From Chloroflexota bacterium (GTDB lineage Bacteria; Chloroflexota; Anaerolineae; CG2-30-64-16): 11,652 bases of DNA. The stretch lies in assembly GCA_029555885.1 (NCBI GenBank), contig JAKPQT010000496.1, positions 1 through 11,652 on the forward strand, given 5' to 3'. The translations under genes and the position numbers were made by a program. Positions 1-7,800 of this stretch are shown piece by piece. The notes below the pieces were generated by a model. It did no database searches. It was not told the origin of the DNA and saw only the letters and a program-made list of their open reading frames with translations. Position 1 is the stretch's first letter, and every line of letters begins with the position of its first letter.

Positions 1-867
1 GACGATCCGGGCCTCCTGGTCATCTTCGCGGGTGAGTTTGCCCAGAGCGGATCATTCCCGCAGACTGTCGCCTTTCCTATCGCGGCAGGCGCTCGCAATA
101 TTCAGGCGACTTATCGCGACGCATCCGGCACCCTGCTCATGCGGGAATACACGCTTACGGACGGCAAGCTGACCTACGAAGTGCCCGTCCCGACTTTTCA
201 CTACGAATACTATGTTGACCGATCGGACACGGACGCGCAGCGCGAAATCAATTTCAGCTTTGATCCGGGCTATGCTGCGGATGTGCTCGAAATCGTCGTG
301 CAGCAGCCTGCCCGCTCAACGGATTTCAGCCTGATTCCAGCAGCGCAAAGCACTTCACGCGGGACCGATGGACTGACCTACCACACGCTGACACTCAGCA
401 ATGTGCCTGCGGGAGCGCCGGTAGACATCCAAATTCGCTATACGAAGACGGACTCAAACCTATCAAGTCCCCAGCTTGCTGTCACAGGCAGCACGGCCAG
501 CACCGGCGCGGGGACACCGGCAAGCGCCTCTGCACAGAGTTGGCTGCCCTATGTGCTCATCGGCGTCGGCGTGACAGCCCTTGTAGCGGTGCTGATCTAT
601 TGGCTCTTGATGCAACGGCGCACGCAGCCGTCTCGTGTAGCAAAAGACAGGCCCGCAAACGGCAAACGCAGCGCCTCCACACCGGCGAGAGCGACAGCAT
701 CCGCGCGTGCCACGCGCACAGCCGCTCGCCCGACCGTTCGTGCGGTGACCTCGACGCCAGCCGGCCAAAGCGTGGTATACTGCACACAGTGCGGCCACGT
801 CCTGGAGGCGACCGATCGCTTCTGCTCCCAATGCGGCACGCCGCGACGCCTGCCAAAGGACTCGTAA
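1..867 (+). CDS. Membrane-anchored zinc-ribbon protein, 5' end outside window
   Basis: The reading frame is open from the first base of the window, so the gene begins upstream; the first in-window ATG (139) is probably internal. The product has an N-terminal region predicted rich in beta strand, a Ser/Thr/Ala/Gly-rich linker, one hydrophobic segment (bases 541-612) and a long Arg/Ala/Thr-rich basic tail. It ends in a CxxC-x10-CxxC zinc ribbon whose cysteine codons lie at 781, 790, 823 and 832. The basic residues directly after the membrane segment put the tail and zinc ribbon in the cytoplasm and the N-terminal domain outside (positive-inside rule, inference). The stop codon overlaps the ATG of ccmH by one base, so the two genes are translationally coupled and this protein probably belongs to the cytochrome c maturation operon. 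I do not recognise the N-terminal domain and assign no function. Confidence 0.85.
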   Translation, partial: DDPGLLVIFAGEFAQSGSFPQTVAFPIAAGARNIQATYRDASGTLLMREYTLTDGKLTYEVPVPTFHYEYYVDRSDTDAQREINFSFDPGYAADVLEIVVQQPARSTDFSLIPAAQSTSRGTDGLTYHTLTLSNVPAGAPVDIQIRYTKTDSNLSSPQLAVTGSTASTGAGTPASASAQSWLPYVLIGVGVTALVAVLIYWLLMQRRTQPSRVAKDRPANGKRSASTPARATASARATRTAARPTVRAVTSTPAGQSVVYCTQCGHVLEATDRFCSQCGTPRRLPKDS

Positions 868-1364
868 TGCGCACACGACTGCTCCTTCATGTAGTAATTC
901 TGACGCTTCTTAGCCTTGTTATGACGACCTCGGCCGGGCTGGCGCAGACGCCGACCCCCAACGAGATCAACGAGATTGCGCGTGAGCTGTGGTGCCCGCT
1001 GTGCAACGGGGTGCGGCTGGACAACTGCGACCTACAGGCCTGCATCCAGATGCGCGAAGTCATTTCTGAGAAGCTGATGGCCGGGGAGAGCAAGGAGCAG
1101 ATCAAAGCCTACTTCGTCACCCAGTACGGCGATGTCGTGTTAGGCCAGCCGTCGCGCGAGGGGTTCAACCTGGTGGCATGGGTCTTCCCCATCCTCGCGG
1201 CCGTCGTCGGATTGGGCTGGCTGGTCTACCTCGTGATGGCGTGGCGCAAGCGGCAGCCGGCCCCTGTTGCGGCCAGCACACCCGCAGCCAGCGAGTCCCA
1301 GCCGGCCTCGGAGGATGACGACTACCTGAAGCGCGTCGAGCGCGACCTCAAACAGACAGAATAG
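867..1364 (+). CDS. ccmH: Cytochrome c maturation protein CcmH (thiol-redox subunit)
   Basis: This is a 165-residue CcmH/NrfF-type protein, a periplasmic-facing membrane protein that handles the reduced apocytochrome CxxCH thiols before haem ligation by CcmF. Residues 1-26 form a signal peptide with a likely cut after GLA. The redox motif is LWCPLC with Cys43 and Cys46, matching the family's LRCxxC. A helical region follows that fits the small three-helix CcmH fold, then one membrane span at about residues 100-126 and a short acidic/Lys tail. ATG 867 overlaps the upstream TAA. An in-frame start at 540 would lie deep inside the upstream gene and would bury the signal peptide, so I reject it. 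Two further cysteines, Cys54 and Cys59, lie just after the motif and are unusual for the family as I know it. There is no C-terminal TPR part, so it corresponds to the short CcmH form rather than the E. coli CcmH-CcmI fusion. Confidence 0.93.
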   Translation: MRTRLLLHVVILTLLSLVMTTSAGLAQTPTPNEINEIARELWCPLCNGVRLDNCDLQACIQMREVISEKLMAGESKEQIKAYFVTQYGDVVLGQPSREGFNLVAWVFPILAAVVGLGWLVYLVMAWRKRQPAPVAASTPAASESQPASEDDDYLKRVERDLKQTE

Positions 1365-1373
1365 CGGGCAACC

Positions 1374-1940
1374 ATGACACCGAACGATTCGACCACTCCA
1401 ACCCGGCGCCCACCGGCATTCGCGATCGTCATGGGCATCGGCATCCTGTTCATCGGCGGACTGCTGGCGATGATGCTCATCAAGCCGCCGCAGCGGGCGC
1501 TGTGCGACGAGCCTGCGCCCGACCTGGCCCTGACGCTGTTCGACGAGTATACCGGCGGCTGGTCCAGCGAGACGCTGAACCTGTCCGACCTGCGCGGCAA
1601 GGGCGTCGTCCTGAACTTCTGGGCAAGCTGGTGCAAACCGTGCGAAGAAGAAGCGGCTGCGCTCGAAGCGGCCTGGCGTGAGTATAAGGATCAGGGCATC
1701 GTCTTCGTCGGCGTGGATTACCTGGATCAGGACCCCGCCGCGAAACGCTACTTGGAGAAATTCGACATCACCTATCCCAACGGCCCGGATCTTGCCAGCA
1801 AGATCTCGAAACGGTACACCATCCGCGGTGTGCCGGAGACGTTCTTCATCAACCCGCAGGGCGAAATCGTGGGTTGCCGGAAGATCGGCCCCCTGGGCGA
1901 AGCCGAGCTCGCCCAGCGCATCGCGGAAATCATGCCGTAG
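1374..1940 (+). CDS. ccmG: Thiol:disulfide interchange protein CcmG/DsbE (TlpA-like thioredoxin)
   Basis: This is a 188-residue membrane-tethered thioredoxin of the CcmG/ResA/TlpA group, which reduces apocytochrome or CcmH disulfides on the outer face of the membrane. An N-terminal signal anchor lies at about residues 15-36. The active site is WCKPC with Cys87 and Cys90 after the typical NFWASW strand. The cis-proline loop is GVPETFF with Pro154. The length is normal for the family. Two non-active-site cysteines, Cys44 and Cys168, are present. The gene starts 9 bases after the ccmH stop and is clearly in the same operon. After it comes a palindromic repeat and then ccmF. ResA or a general TlpA is the alternative name, but the position between ccmH and ccmF supports CcmG. 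Confidence 0.93.
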   Translation: MTPNDSTTPTRRPPAFAIVMGIGILFIGGLLAMMLIKPPQRALCDEPAPDLALTLFDEYTGGWSSETLNLSDLRGKGVVLNFWASWCKPCEEEAAALEAAWREYKDQGIVFVGVDYLDQDPAAKRYLEKFDITYPNGPDLASKISKRYTIRGVPETFFINPQGEIVGCRKIGPLGEAELAQRIAEIMP

Positions 1941-1943
1941 ATG

Positions 1944-2074
1944 AATAGAACGCAGATGACGCAGATGAGACCGATTTACGCGGATATTTACATTAGCAAA
2001 TTCCACTTGGAGAAAATCAGCGTCAATCAGGGCCAACCGCAGCTTGGCACATCAGCGTAAATCAGCGTTCTATT
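1944..2074. repeat. Intergenic palindromic repeat between ccmG and ccmF
   Basis: The 156-base gap between ccmG and ccmF is filled by a structured non-coding element. Its ends are a perfect 10-base inverted repeat, AATAGAACGC at 1944-1953 and GCGTTCTATT at 2065-2074, which continues imperfectly inward (CGCAGATGACG against CGTAAATCAGCG). A second inner pair is GATTTACGC near 1973-1981 with GCGTAAATC at 2055-2063. The left arm carries a tandem CGCAGATGA repeat (1951-1968), and the right side carries ATCAGCG at 2016, 2051 and 2061. It is less GC-rich than the flanking genes. Short elements of this ATCTGCGT/GCGTAAATC type recur between genes in various bacteria (from memory, not searched). No transposase is present, so a MITE- or REP-like non-autonomous repeat is the likeliest reading. 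Confidence 0.7.
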
Positions 2075-2096
2075 CCTTCGCTGGAGAATAGAGAAA

Positions 2097-4148
2097 ATGA
2101 CCGATTTGGGCTTCATCGCGCTGGTGCTGGCGTTTGTCATCAGCATCTACGGAATCGCCGTCTCGCTGATCGGCGCGCGGCGCAACCTGCCGGAGCTGGT
2201 CGCGAGCGGCCGCAACGCCATCTATGTGGTGAGCGGACTGGTCGCCATTGCCGCCATCCTGATGTGGCGCGCGCTCGTACGGAGCGAATTCCAGGTTGAG
2301 TTCGTCTACTCGCATACCGAGCGCAACCTGCCGCTTCTATACAAGTTCTCGGCGCTGTGGGGCGGTCAGGCCGGGTCGCTCCTGTTCTGGACGCTGCTCG
2401 CCTGCATCCTGGCCGTCTCAGCCACCTGGTTCTTCCGCCAGCAGCAACAGAGCCAGAAGCCGTACATCAACAGCGTCCTGCTGCTGTACATCGGCTTCTT
2501 CCTGAGCCTGCTCCTGTTTGCAGAGAACCCCTTCAACCGCCTGTGGCGCAGCGCGGCGGGCGAGGTGGTCACGGCCGTCTTCCCGCCCGCGGGCGCAACT
2601 GCGCTCATCCCGGCCGACGGCCAGGGGTTGAACCCGCAGCTCCAGAACTACTGGATGGTCATTCATCCGGTAACGTTGTACCTGGGCTTCGTGGGCATGA
2701 CCGTGCCGTTTGCGTTCGCCGTCGCCGCGCTCATCACCGGCCAACTGGGTAACGCGTGGATCAGGATGATCCGCAAGTGGGCGCTCGCGCCCTGGCTATT
2801 CCTCTCCATTGGGATCTTGCTCGGCTCGCAGTGGGCGTACATCGAGCTCGGCTGGGGCGGCTATTGGGCCTGGGACCCGGTCGAGAACGCCTCGTTCCTG
2901 CCCTGGCTGACGGCCACCGCGTTCATCCACAGCATCATGATCCAGGAACGCCGCGGGATGCTCAAGGTCTGGAACATGGTGCTCATCTGGCTGACGTGGG
3001 AGCTGACCCTGATCGGCACGTTCCTGACCCGCTCCGGCGTCGTGCAGTCGGTCCATTCCTTTGCGCTGTCCGCGGTCGGACCGATGTTCGCGGGCTTCAT
3101 CATCGTGACCATGCTCGGGTTCCTCGTGCTGCTCGTCTGGCGGCTGCCGCTGCTCAAGAGCGAGAACCAGCTCGACGCGGTCCTCTCTCGCGAGACCAGC
3201 TTCCTGACGCAGAACGTCATCTTCGTGGTCATCATGGCAGCGACGTTCCTGGGCACCATCTTCCCCAGCATCTCGGAGCTGGTGATGGGCGACAAGGTGT
3301 CGCTCAACGCGCCGTACTTTAATCGGGTGAACGGGCCCATCTTCCTGGCCCTGATCGTGCTGATGGGCGCCGCGCCGCTGCTGGCATGGCGGCGATCCGC
3401 GCCGGAGACGCTGCGCCGCAACTTCCTCGTCCCGATCATCGCGGCGCTCCTGAGCGTGCCGCTGCTGTTCGTGCTCGGCAACCGCAGCATGGCCGGGTTC
3501 GTAGGCTTCGCCGCCCTGTTCTTCGTGTTCGCCGGCATCGTGCAGGAGTACGTGCGCGGGGTTCGGGCGCGGCAGCAGGCAACCGGCGAGGCGCTGCCCG
3601 TCGCGCTGGTCAACCTCGTCCGGCGCAACGGACGGCGCTACGGCGGCTATATCGTGCACATCGGTATCCTGCTCATCGCCCTGGGCATCATCGGCAACGA
3701 GTTCTACCAGTCCGAGGGGCAGGCTAATCTGGCGCCCGGCGAAAGCGTCAGCGTGGCGAACTACACCTTGACCTACCGCACGCTCGACGCAGTACAGGGG
3801 CCCAACTACACCGAGTTCGTGGCAGTCGTGGATGTCTCGCGGGACGGTAAGCCTTTCGGCCAGATCTTACCGAAGAAACACATCTACAACAAGAACTCCG
3901 AGCAGCCGATGACCGAGGTGGGACTGCGGCCCGGCCTCGTCGAAGATGTCTACATCGTGCTGGCAGGGTTCGAAACCATGGGCTCCACGGCCTCGTTCAA
4001 GGTATATGTCAATCCGCTGATGTCGTGGATGTGGGCCGGCGGCCTGGTCATGATCCTGGGTGTGATGGTCTCCGCGTGGCCGCGCCGTGCGCCTGCCACG
4101 GCAGAAGCCCCCCGGCGCGTGCCCTCCGGCGCACAGCCCATCGCATAA
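2097..4148 (+). CDS. ccmF: Cytochrome c haem lyase subunit CcmF
   Basis: This 683-residue polytopic membrane protein belongs to the CcmF/CcmC/CcsA haem-handling superfamily, and its length is normal for CcmF (about 630-680). CcmF takes haem from holo-CcmE and, with CcmH, attaches it to the CxxCH motif of apocytochromes outside the cytoplasmic membrane. The N-terminal ALWGGQAGSLLFW block is typical. The tryptophan-rich WWD haem-binding signature starts at Trp253 and continues through WDPVENASFLPWL. All four family histidines are visible: His190 (IHPVTLYLG), His278 (FIHS), His320 (RSGVVQSVHSFA) and His521 (YIVHIG). A C-terminal soluble domain before the last membrane span (about residues 540-640) fits the periplasmic CcmF domain. 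ATG 2097 is preceded by GGAG at 2083-2086, located just downstream of the intergenic repeat. The gene lies in the same orientation as ccmH and ccmG but after them, unlike the E. coli ccmFGH order. Confidence 0.96.
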   Translation: MTDLGFIALVLAFVISIYGIAVSLIGARRNLPELVASGRNAIYVVSGLVAIAAILMWRALVRSEFQVEFVYSHTERNLPLLYKFSALWGGQAGSLLFWTLLACILAVSATWFFRQQQQSQKPYINSVLLLYIGFFLSLLLFAENPFNRLWRSAAGEVVTAVFPPAGATALIPADGQGLNPQLQNYWMVIHPVTLYLGFVGMTVPFAFAVAALITGQLGNAWIRMIRKWALAPWLFLSIGILLGSQWAYIELGWGGYWAWDPVENASFLPWLTATAFIHSIMIQERRGMLKVWNMVLIWLTWELTLIGTFLTRSGVVQSVHSFALSAVGPMFAGFIIVTMLGFLVLLVWRLPLLKSENQLDAVLSRETSFLTQNVIFVVIMAATFLGTIFPSISELVMGDKVSLNAPYFNRVNGPIFLALIVLMGAAPLLAWRRSAPETLRRNFLVPIIAALLSVPLLFVLGNRSMAGFVGFAALFFVFAGIVQEYVRGVRARQQATGEALPVALVNLVRRNGRRYGGYIVHIGILLIALGIIGNEFYQSEGQANLAPGESVSVANYTLTYRTLDAVQGPNYTEFVAVVDVSRDGKPFGQILPKKHIYNKNSEQPMTEVGLRPGLVEDVYIVLAGFETMGSTASFKVYVNPLMSWMWAGGLVMILGVMVSAWPRRAPATAEAPRRVPSGAQPIA

Positions 4149-4162
4149 TCAAAGCAGCCGGA

Positions 4163-4205
4163 CCTGTGAGGTCGCACCCAGCGCAGCCTGGCACGACCTC
4201 ACAGG
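4163..4205. repeat. Perfect 12-bp inverted repeat between ccmF and the CcmI-like gene
   Basis: CCTGTGAGGTCG (4163-4174) and CGACCTCACAGG (4194-4205) are exact reverse complements separated by 19 bases. The transcript could fold into a stable stem-loop. No T-run follows either arm, so it is not a convincing intrinsic terminator, and the downstream gene starts only 22 bases later. It may be a dispersed palindromic repeat, an mRNA-stabilising stem or an operator. Nothing in the window decides between these. Confidence 0.7.
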
Positions 4206-4227
4206 CCCTGACCCTAGTGAGTCGTCC

Positions 4228-4803
4228 ATGAACTCAGTCGTGTTCGTCATCCTGTCCCTGATCCTCGGCGGCGCAGCGCTGCTGGCCGTGGCCTATCCCA
4301 TCCTGTTGAAGGGCCGCGCGGCACCCACTGCGACATTGTCCGCGCAGGAGCGGCTGGAAGAGCTGTTGGCCCAGCGCGACGCCGCATACCAGGCGCTGCG
4401 CGAGTTGAGCTTCGACCACCGGGTCGGCAAGATCACGGACGAGGATTTCGTCGCGTTCGAGGCCAACCTGAAGCACACCGCAGCGGATGCGCTGCGTGCG
4501 CTCGATGAGTTCGAGCAGGCCGCAGACATTGACCTGGACGCTTACCTCGAACGCACCATCTCGGCGCGCAAGGCTGCGCTCAGCGCGGGCGGACATCGCT
4601 GTCCACAGTGCGGCCAGCCTGCCGCAGCCGGCGACAAATTCTGTACGGCGTGCGGCGCGGCACTGACGGTGCCCGTGCCCGCGGCCAGCGGCGCGGCAGG
4701 AGTCGCCTGCCGTCATTGCGGCAACCCTCTCGCGGCCGGAGACCGCTTCTGCGCCGCGTGCGGCAAGCCCGTTGCGGAGGCTGCGCCCGTCGCAGCTCGT
4801 TGA
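4228..4803 (+). CDS. CcmI-like membrane protein with two C-terminal zinc ribbons
   Basis: This 191-residue protein has an N-terminal membrane span (about residues 4-28) followed by a helical segment. The segment contains LLAQRDAAYQALRELSFDHRVGKITDEDF, of the kind seen in the cytoplasmic loop of CcmI and in related proteins of cytochrome c maturation operons. Instead of a second membrane span and periplasmic TPR domain, it ends in two zinc ribbons: CPQCG ... CTACG and CRHCG ... CAACG. The Lys/Arg after the span point to a cytoplasmic C-terminus. ATG 4228 is chosen because it immediately precedes the hydrophobic segment; the in-frame upstream extension to 4087 overlaps ccmF and is Arg/Pro/Ser-rich shadow sequence. 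The Shine-Dalgarno is poor (GTGAG at 4217-4221). The position directly after ccmF supports a role in cytochrome assembly, but the molecular function is unknown. Confidence 0.85.
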   Translation: MNSVVFVILSLILGGAALLAVAYPILLKGRAAPTATLSAQERLEELLAQRDAAYQALRELSFDHRVGKITDEDFVAFEANLKHTAADALRALDEFEQAADIDLDAYLERTISARKAALSAGGHRCPQCGQPAAAGDKFCTACGAALTVPVPAASGAAGVACRHCGNPLAAGDRFCAACGKPVAEAAPVAAR

Positions 4804-4816
4804 GCAGTTAGCCGCT

Positions 4817-7800
4817 ATGAACCGTCCAGTGCCCTCTGAGCCGAACCCCGTAACTGCGACGGATCAGATAGCGTGGGCGGACTGGGGCAGCATCGGCCGC
4901 CGGCTGCACAACCTGATTTCAACACCGACGCTGGGGCCGGTCTCCGACCGTGCCCCGACCCCCGCTCCTGGCACGGTCGGAAACCGGCCGGAGCCATCGA
5001 CTGCGGCGCACGCCCTCGACCGGCTGATTCCTCACCTGCCGCGCGCGCTATCGAGCGCGGCCAGCCCCGAACGGGCGCTCAACAACTTCGAACGTTTCCT
5101 GCAGGCCTTGCCTGCTCCTGCACCGGTACTGGCGGCATTGGGCGACGACCTGCACATCCTCGAGATGCTGGCCCACCTCTTTGCGGGCAGCCAGTTCCTC
5201 ACGGAAATCCTCCTTCGCAATCCGGGCTACCTGTCGCTCCTGACCGAGCGCACGGGCATCGCCCACCTGAAGACCCCGGGCCGCTTCCTTGCGGAGGCGC
5301 GTACCGCCACCGATCCCTGGCTGACGGGCGGCAACGGCGGGAGCACTGCGTATCCTGCCGTACTCGACGCGCTGCGCCGCTACCAGCAGCGCGAGCTGCT
5401 GCGCATCGGCATCTGCGACCTGAACGGCCTGCTGGAGCTGCCCGCCGTCACCACGCAGCTCTCCTACCTGGCCGAGACCGTCATCCAGACTGCGCTCGAG
5501 GTCACCGCGGCGCAGACCGGCATCTCACCGGCCGGCTTTGCGGTGCTGGCCATGGGCAAGCTCGGCGGCGGCGAGCTCAACTACAGCTCAGACGTAGACC
5601 TGCTGTTCCTCGTCGGTGAGGGCTATGGCGAGACGCACATGCGCGCCTACACCCGGCTCGGCGAGCGGCTCATTGGCGCGCTGACCGACGCTACTGCCGA
5701 GGGCTTCCTCTATCGGGTCGATATGCGGCTGCGGCCGTGGGGCAAAGTGGGGCCGCTTGCGCCGACGGTCAACGGCTATCTGCGCTATCTGCAGCAGCAC
5801 GCACGGCTGTGGGAGAAACAGGCCCTCCTGCGCGGCCGGGTCGTGGCGGGGGATGAACTGGTCGGCGGCGCATTCATCGCGCGGGCCGAGCCGCTGCTCT
5901 TTGCGAGCGGGCCGGAAGCCGTGCGCGCCGAAGTGTACGGCATGAAGCAGCTCACCGAATCACACCTGCGCCAGACGGGGCGCATCTGGGGCGAAGTCAA
6001 GCTGGGCGAAGGCTCCATCCGCGATGTCGAGTTCGTCACTCAGTACCTGCAACTGGCGTACGGCGACACGCACCCGGAGCTCCGCTCCGGCAACACCCTC
6101 GCCGCGCTGGCCCGCCTCACCGACAACGGCTTTCTCTCCTTCGAAGACCACCGCATCCTGAGCGAAGGCTACACCTTCCTGCGGACCGTCGAGCACTATC
6201 TGCAACTTCTGGATTATCGCCAGACGCACGTCCTGCCGGAAGACGCGGCCGACCTGCGCTACCTGGCGCGACGGCTCGGGTTCGAGGGCCGCGACGCGGG
6301 GCAGGACTTCGTCGCCCAATACCAGCAGCATAGCGCGGCCGTGCGCGGGGTCTACCTGCGCCACCTGGCTGCGGCGCCCGCGGCTGCCGCAGCGCCGCCC
6401 GTCGCAGTCGCGCCGCCTGCAAATGACACGATCGTGAACCACCATGACCGAGCAAGGGGGACCGCAATGCCGCTTGATCCGCCCGTTTCAGCCCTGGCCC
6501 ATGAGCACATGCAGCGCATGTCAGCCGATTACCGCGCAACCTTCGAAATCGCGGAAATCGAGCGCCATGCGGAGATGGCCGCGGCCCTCACGTCCGAGCA
6601 GCCTGTCGGCGTGATCGCGGCCCTGCTGCCCGCGGGCGCGGCCGGCGCAACGGAATTGTGGCGCGTGACCATCGTTGGTTATGACTACCTCGGCGTGCTG
6701 TCGCTCATCGGCGGCCTGTTCTTCGCCTATGGCTTCAGCATCGTGGACGGCAACGTGCACACCTATGAGCCGGGCGGCCGAGCGGACTCTCAGCGTAAGA
6801 TCGTCGATGTGTTCACCGTAGAGCCGGTGCGCCTGGACGAGAATCGCCGGGGCACGCCCGATCTGTGGCAACGGTATGCGGCGGACCTGACCGGCCTGCT
6901 GCGCCATCTCCAGGCGCGGCAGCCGCGCGTGGCCCAGGGCGAACTCGCGAAACGGATTGCCGCGACCCTGCGCGCCAGCCCGACCGCGCCCCCTACCCTG
7001 CCGCCGGTGGACATCGAGATCGACAACGACGCGTCCGCTGCGTACACGGTCCTGCGCATCAGCGGCGCGGACACGCCCGGGTTCCTCTACGAGTTCACCA
7101 ACGCACTGGCGCTGAACCGCATCCACATCGCGCAGGTCTCCGTCACCTCAGCGCGCGATCGCGTGCAGGATACGCTGTATGTCACCGACGACCGGGGGCA
7201 GAAGATCACGTCCGAGGCGCGGCAGCGCGAGCTGCGCGCGGCGACCGTACTGGTCAAGCACTTCACCCACCTCCTGCCGCGCTCGCCCAACCCGGAGTCC
7301 GCGCTGCTGCACTTCAACGAGTACCTGGGCGAGCTGTTCGGCCGGCCCTCCTGGCCCGACGAGCTGGCCTCGCTCGAGCGACCCGAAGTGCTGGATGCGC
7401 TGGCACGGCTCCTCGGCGTGAGCGAGTTCCTGTGGGACGATTTCCTGCGGATGCAGTACGCCAATCTCTTCCCGGTCGTTGCGAACGTGGACACGCTGGC
7501 CGCTGCACGCAGCTGCGCCGAGCTGGCGGCGGCCCTGGCCGCCAACCTGGAGAATGGACAGGCCGGGACGGGCGACTGGCGCGATGCACTGAACGCCTTC
7601 AAGGACCGCGAGATGTTTCGCATCGACATGCGCCACATCCTCGGCCACGTGCCCGCCTACGCGGACTTCGCGCGCGAGCTGACCGACCTGGCCGAGGTGG
7701 TGCTGGCGGCCGCAGTCGAGCGGTGCCATGCGGAGCTGGCCGCGCAGTACGGGATGCCTGAGCCCGGGCGCTACTGCCTCGCCGCGCTGGGCAAGGCCGG

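Noticed and set aside
540..866. Extended N-terminus for CcmH starting at 540
   Set aside because: It would overlap 327 bases of the zinc-ribbon gene and hide the clear signal peptide starting at ATG 867.
1140..2036. A 298-codon open frame on the minus strand across ccmH, ccmG and the repeat
   Set aside because: It is antisense to well-supported genes with catalytic motifs; its composition is what high-GC codon bias produces on the opposite strand, and no recognisable motif is present.
1944..2074. CRISPR array or riboswitch reading of the repeated ATCAGCG/CGCAGATG blocks
   Set aside because: The repeats are 7-9 bases, irregularly spaced and inverted, with no spacer structure; no known riboswitch core was recognised.
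2796..3659. Long minus-strand open frames opposite ccmF (287 and 255 codons)
   Set aside because: They are shadows of the ccmF reading frame; His/Asp/Gln/Arg-rich low-complexity composition, no domain.
4772..4816. TTG start at 4772 for the GlnE-like gene
   Set aside because: It overlaps the last zinc ribbon codons of the upstream gene; ATG 4817, 13 bases after the upstream stop, is simpler. Not excluded experimentally.
6444..6600. ATG at 6444 as start of a separate overlapping gene
   Set aside because: It is out of frame with the ACT region and the frame encodes no recognisable protein.
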